This document shows positions 61,266-64,000 of a DNA stretch of 64,000 nt, one piece after another. The stretch comes from Niveispirillum sp943371025 (GTDB lineage: Bacteria > Pseudomonadota > Alphaproteobacteria > Azospirillales > Azospirillaceae): assembly GCA_943371025.1 (NCBI GenBank), contig CALRTC020000025.1:34706-98705 (forward strand). Reading direction: 5' to 3'. The notes below the pieces were generated by a model, which was given only the letters and a program-made list of their open reading frames with translations, was not told where the DNA came from and did no database searches. How positions within the stretch are numbered: position 1 is the first letter of the stretch; the number at the start of each line of letters is the position of its first letter. Made by a program: the position numbers and the translations under genes.

Positions 61266-61364
61266 CGTTGCCCCCAACCGTGTGCCCCGGAACCGCCCGC
61301 CACGCTGGTCCTGCCAGGGCCCGTCGGGGCCGGATCGGTAACCGGGATCTGAAGATGATTGCAA

Positions 61365-61385
61365 AGATAGCTTTGTTACAAAGTC
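61365..61385. promoter_or_regulatory. Second-type operator between AraC and ferredoxin reductase genes
   Basis: AGATAGCTTTGTTACAAAGTC contains the perfect palindrome CTTTGT-T-ACAAAG. Related sequences precede the flavin reductase (51938) and lie between the TonB receptor and hydrolase genes (56323). It is 100 bases from the AraC start and 43 bases from the reductase start. Confidence 0.65.
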
Positions 61386-61427
61386 ATGTAAATGCCCTAC
61401 GGATGTATTCCGAACCGGAGAATGAGA

Positions 61428-62669
61428 ATGTTGGCGGATAGAATGGCGCGCGTGGTGGTGGCTGGGGCCGGGCAGGCGGCGGCACAGTTGGCGCAAACAC
61501 TGCGGCAGGGTGGGCATGCGGGCCCGATCATCATGCTGGGGGCCGAACCGGTGCCACCCTATGAACGTCCGCCCCTGTCCAAGGATTACCTGTCCGGAAA
61601 GCGTGATGCTGCGCGGCTGCTGCTGCGGCGGCCGGAATTCTGGGTGGAAAAGCAGGTGGAACTGCGGCTTGGTCGCCCGGTCATCGCCGTGGACCCCGGC
61701 CAGCGGCGGGTGACGCTGGAAGGCGGGGACGGTGTCGCCTATGACTGGTTGGTCTGGGCGGCCGGTGGCCGTCCACGCCGATTGCCGCTTCCGGGCGCCG
61801 ATCTGGATGGCGTGCATTACATCCGCACCATGGGCGACATGGACCGGTTGAAGGCGGACCTTATGGTTCCGGAGCGGCGGGTGGTCATCCTGGGCGGTGG
61901 CTATATCGGTCTTGAAACCGCGGCCGTTTTGCGCGGCCTGGGACATGGCGTGACCTTGGTGGAGATGCAGAACCGCCTGCTGGCGCGGGTGACATCGCCC
62001 GTCATATCGGACTTCTTCCTGGATCTGCATCGGCGGCATGGGGTGGAGGTGCTGTTGTCCCGGCGGGTGGAGGCGTTGCACGGGAAAGGGGGGCGCGTAT
62101 CCGGTGTTGCCCTGGCCGGGGGCGATATCCTTGCCGCCGATCTGGTTGTTGCCGGCATCGGCATCGTGCCCAATGTGGAACCCCTGGCCGATGCGGGCCT
62201 TGCCTGTCCCAACGGTGTGGCGGTGGATGCCACCTGCCGGACGGGGGACCCGCATATCCTGGCCATCGGTGACTGCGCGTTACATCCCAACATCCATGCT
62301 GGAACTCATGTCCGGCTGGAATCCGTGCAGAATGCTATCGACCAGGCCAAGGTGGCCGCCGATGTCATCCTGGGGTGTGACCAGCCATACACCGCCGTTC
62401 CCTGGTTCTGGTCGGATCAATATGGCGTGAAAATGCAATCCGCCGGGCTGGTCGCCGATGATCAGCAGATCATCCGGCGCGGCGGCTCCGGTTCCTTCAC
62501 CGTCGCCTATGTCCGCGACGGGCGGTTGATGGCTCTGGATTGCATTGATGCCCCGCGGGACTTCATGCAGGGGCGCCCGCTGGTTGCCGGCCGGGTCCGG
62601 GTCTCCTCCGCCATGTTGGCCGATCCGGATATTGAACTGAAGCGGTCGGTGGAAGGATTGCCGACCTGA
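61428..62669 (+). CDS. FAD-dependent ferredoxin reductase of a dioxygenase system
   Basis: 413 residues from the ATG at 61428, with GGAG six bases before. The N-terminal FAD motif is VVVAGAGQAAAQLAQTLR, followed by PYERPPLSKDYLSG near residue 45. The NAD motif is VVILGGGYIGLETAAVLRGLG near 148, and the second FAD motif is ILAIGDCALHPN near 283. This is the putidaredoxin-reductase/BphA4 type, which reduces a 2Fe-2S ferredoxin. It completes the electron chain reductase, ferredoxin (58856), Rieske oxygenase (46905). It is the last gene before the right border relic of the island. Confidence 0.93.
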   Translation: MLADRMARVVVAGAGQAAAQLAQTLRQGGHAGPIIMLGAEPVPPYERPPLSKDYLSGKRDAARLLLRRPEFWVEKQVELRLGRPVIAVDPGQRRVTLEGGDGVAYDWLVWAAGGRPRRLPLPGADLDGVHYIRTMGDMDRLKADLMVPERRVVILGGGYIGLETAAVLRGLGHGVTLVEMQNRLLARVTSPVISDFFLDLHRRHGVEVLLSRRVEALHGKGGRVSGVALAGGDILAADLVVAGIGIVPNVEPLADAGLACPNGVAVDATCRTGDPHILAIGDCALHPNIHAGTHVRLESVQNAIDQAKVAADVILGCDQPYTAVPWFWSDQYGVKMQSAGLVADDQQIIRRGGSGSFTVAYVRDGRLMALDCIDAPRDFMQGRPLVAGRVRVSSAMLADPDIELKRSVEGLPT

Positions 62670-62696
62670 GCTTGGATATGACACGGCCCCGCCGGC

Positions 62697-62729
62697 TCTG
62701 CTGCAAAGTTGAACGGGATCCGGCGGAAT
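62697..62729 (+). repeat. IS-end-like relic, right border of the second catabolic island
   Basis: CGGCTCTGCTGCAAAGTTGA followed by ACGGGATCCGGCGG matches the relic at 44919 in direct orientation at most positions. It lies 28 bases after the reductase stop codon. The bases from 62730 to 62868 hold a GA-rich run and no gene. Confidence 0.5.
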
Positions 62730-62868
62730 GAGGCGATCGAGAGAGAGAGGGGGGGGAGCGTGTTGTCGGATTTCAAGGGTCGGCACGTTGAAGGCGAGAT
62801 CGTTCTCTGGGCGGTCCGCTGGTATTGCCGATACGGGGTGCCGACACGAAAGTGAGTTTTATGTACCG

Positions 62869-64000
62869 CGCCATTATCAACCAAAGACAGCCACGGCTGA
62901 TCTTACATCGATGCCGCCGGCCTTTGTTCGTCGGATCTGACGTCCGACAGCCATAATGAACACGGCTGGCAACTGGCGTGCGGGCGGCACCCTGTCCCAG
63001 AGGGTTTGCAGGATCGTCCGTCCTTTCCTGGCTTTGCGGATTTTCTGACCAGCAGCGATGCGCTGTGACCAGCGAAAGCCGATCTCATGGAAATAGAGAT
63101 CAGCATGCTGGGAACTGATGTGATGGAAGACGCCGACGATGGTCTGACGGACCCGGTTGTTGAAGCCTTCGGCGGCATTGGCATGGACGGTGCCACGGGC
63201 ATATTCCTTGCGGGCATGACACACGGTGTCGTGATGGGCAAAGCCGGTACCGGCCGCCATGAAGGCCTTCCATTCATCGCTCATCAGATGGGCCGGCGGG
63301 GTCACGCTCGCCTCCAGCACCCGTTCGGTCTCGTTCAGGGACAGGTCGGCAACAACACAGGCTCTGGCTTCACCAGCCGGTGTCCCCGGTTCCGATCCGG
63401 CGGGACGCTGAACAACGACCATGGCCGGCGTCTTGGTCGTGCGCGGCTGTCCTTTCCGGCCCCGACCGGCACGGGGCTTGTCGGGATCGGACCGAGGAGC
63501 ACCACCGAAATACATCTCGTCGATTTCGATGACGCCACCCAGCGTGTGGTCGCGGGCCACCAGCAGGCGCAGCACATGCCCCATCCGCCATGCCGTCGGC
63601 TGGCTCACCCCGATGATGTCGGCCAGCCGGATCGAGGAGACGCCCTTGTCGGATTGCAGGATGAACCACAGGGCCAGCAGCCAGGTGCGCAACGGCAGCT
63701 TGGTTGCATGCAGCGGGGTCCGCGTCGTCACCGTGAATTGCTGCCGGCAATCCAGGTCAGAGCATTGATAAAGCCCTGGCCGTGCCCGACGCCCCGTATC
63801 CCGGCCGGCCAGACCATCGCCTCCAGCAGCCGACGACAGCGACCATCATCCGAAAACGCGGCCACCGCGTCGGCAAGCGTCCGGATGCGAGAAAGAACAT
63901 CAAGCTCAGCGGACATGGAAATCCCCCCAGATCACCCTGGGAGAACCGCATTGAAATCATTACAAAACAACACTCAAGCTGTCTTTGGTTGATAATGGCG
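62869..64000. mobile_element. IS1595-family insertion sequence with perfect 23-bp terminal repeats
   Basis: CGCCATTATCAACCAAAGACAGC at 62869-62891 is the exact reverse complement of the last 23 bases of the window (63978-64000). The transposase lies between them on the minus strand. The element may extend a little beyond both repeats, since about 40 bases upstream of the left one (GGGGTGCCGACACG) are shared with the deleted copy at 35790. The right flank is outside the window, so no target duplication can be checked. Confidence 0.9.
62877..63916 (-). pseudogene. IS1595-family transposase, frameshifted in its N-terminal zinc ribbon
   Basis: Two frames together make one transposase. The first (from ATG 63916) gives MSAELDVLSRIRTLADAVA up to MVWPAG and then goes out of frame. 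The second continues as LYQCSDLDCRQQFTVTTRTPLHATKLPL and runs to 62877. The first Cys pair of the zinc ribbon is missing at the junction, so a deletion caused the shift. The catalytic part is intact: IDEMYFGG, MSDEWKAF and NAAEGFNNRVR carry the D-D-N/E-type residues. The 284-codon frame from the GTG at 63731 lacks the DNA-binding N-terminus. Confidence 0.8.

Overview
The window is GC-rich, densely packed DNA from a Gram-negative bacterium. TonB-dependent receptors, signal-peptide-bearing S9/S10 peptidases, Rieske oxygenases and LigAB-type ring cleavage suggest an alphaproteobacterium (Azospirillaceae or a similar TonB-rich lineage). This is inferred from gene content, since no rRNA or marker gene is present.

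Layout. 1-6.7 kb: a peptide-type ABC transporter (tandem ATPase cut by the window edge, two permeases, binding protein), a GntR regulator and a divergent C45-type Ntn hydrolase. 6.7-6.95 kb: intergenic repeats, including a perfect 33-bp inverted repeat. 7-11.2 kb: a PepSY-ferredoxin reductase fusion and a siderophore-type TonB receptor. 11.9-20.8 kb: a nearly complete homoprotocatechuate meta-cleavage operon (hpaG1, G2, E, LigA-like, D, F, succinic semialdehyde dehydrogenase, H, I) with two HpaR-like MarR regulators. 21-27.6 kb: Rieske oxygenase plus reductase, HisC-like aminotransferase, ThDP enzyme and MFS transporter. 27.7-35.6 kb: S10 peptidase, TonB receptor, S9 peptidase and a second S10 peptidase. 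35.8-37.1 kb: an insertion-sequence graveyard (deleted IS1595 copy, TonB receptor stump, IS256-type stump). 37.2-44.9 kb: a lasso-peptide-like cluster (PRMT7/9-like methyltransferase, HprK-like kinase, sulfotransferase, asparagine synthetase-like cyclase, DsbA-like protein, PqqD-like protein and JmjC-like oxygenase) with a 58-codon precursor candidate beside the PqqD gene. 44.97-62.7 kb: a second catabolic island with a three-component Rieske dioxygenase, extradiol dioxygenase, meta-cleavage hydrolase, hydratase, an HpaB-type flavin monooxygenase and reductase, an enamidase homologue, an AtzG/AtzE-like amidase pair, an arylamine N-acetyltransferase-like protein, a TonB receptor and MarR and AraC regulators. 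62.9-64 kb: an IS1595-family element with a frameshifted transposase.

How the genes may work together. Near-identical palindromes of the type TTAACATGTTAA precede the hpa operon, the Rieske operon, the ThDP enzyme operon and the TonB/peptidase operon. This suggests one HpaR-like regulon linking outer-membrane uptake, peptide hydrolysis, transamination and decarboxylation of an aromatic amino acid, and cleavage of homoprotocatechuate to pyruvate and succinate. A second palindrome type (CTTTGT-N-ACAAAG) lies at three promoters of the 45-62 kb island, whose MarR gene ends its own operon. That island's enzymes point to an amide- or N-heterocycle-bearing aromatic, but the substrate cannot be named from sequence.

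The most unusual signals are the lasso-like cluster with several tailoring enzymes, no visible B2 protease and a candidate precursor missing from a length-filtered gene list, and a roughly 105-150-base intergenic element in three full copies. Each copy starts exactly at a stop codon and keeps four hairpins whose paired arms differ between copies in a compensating way.
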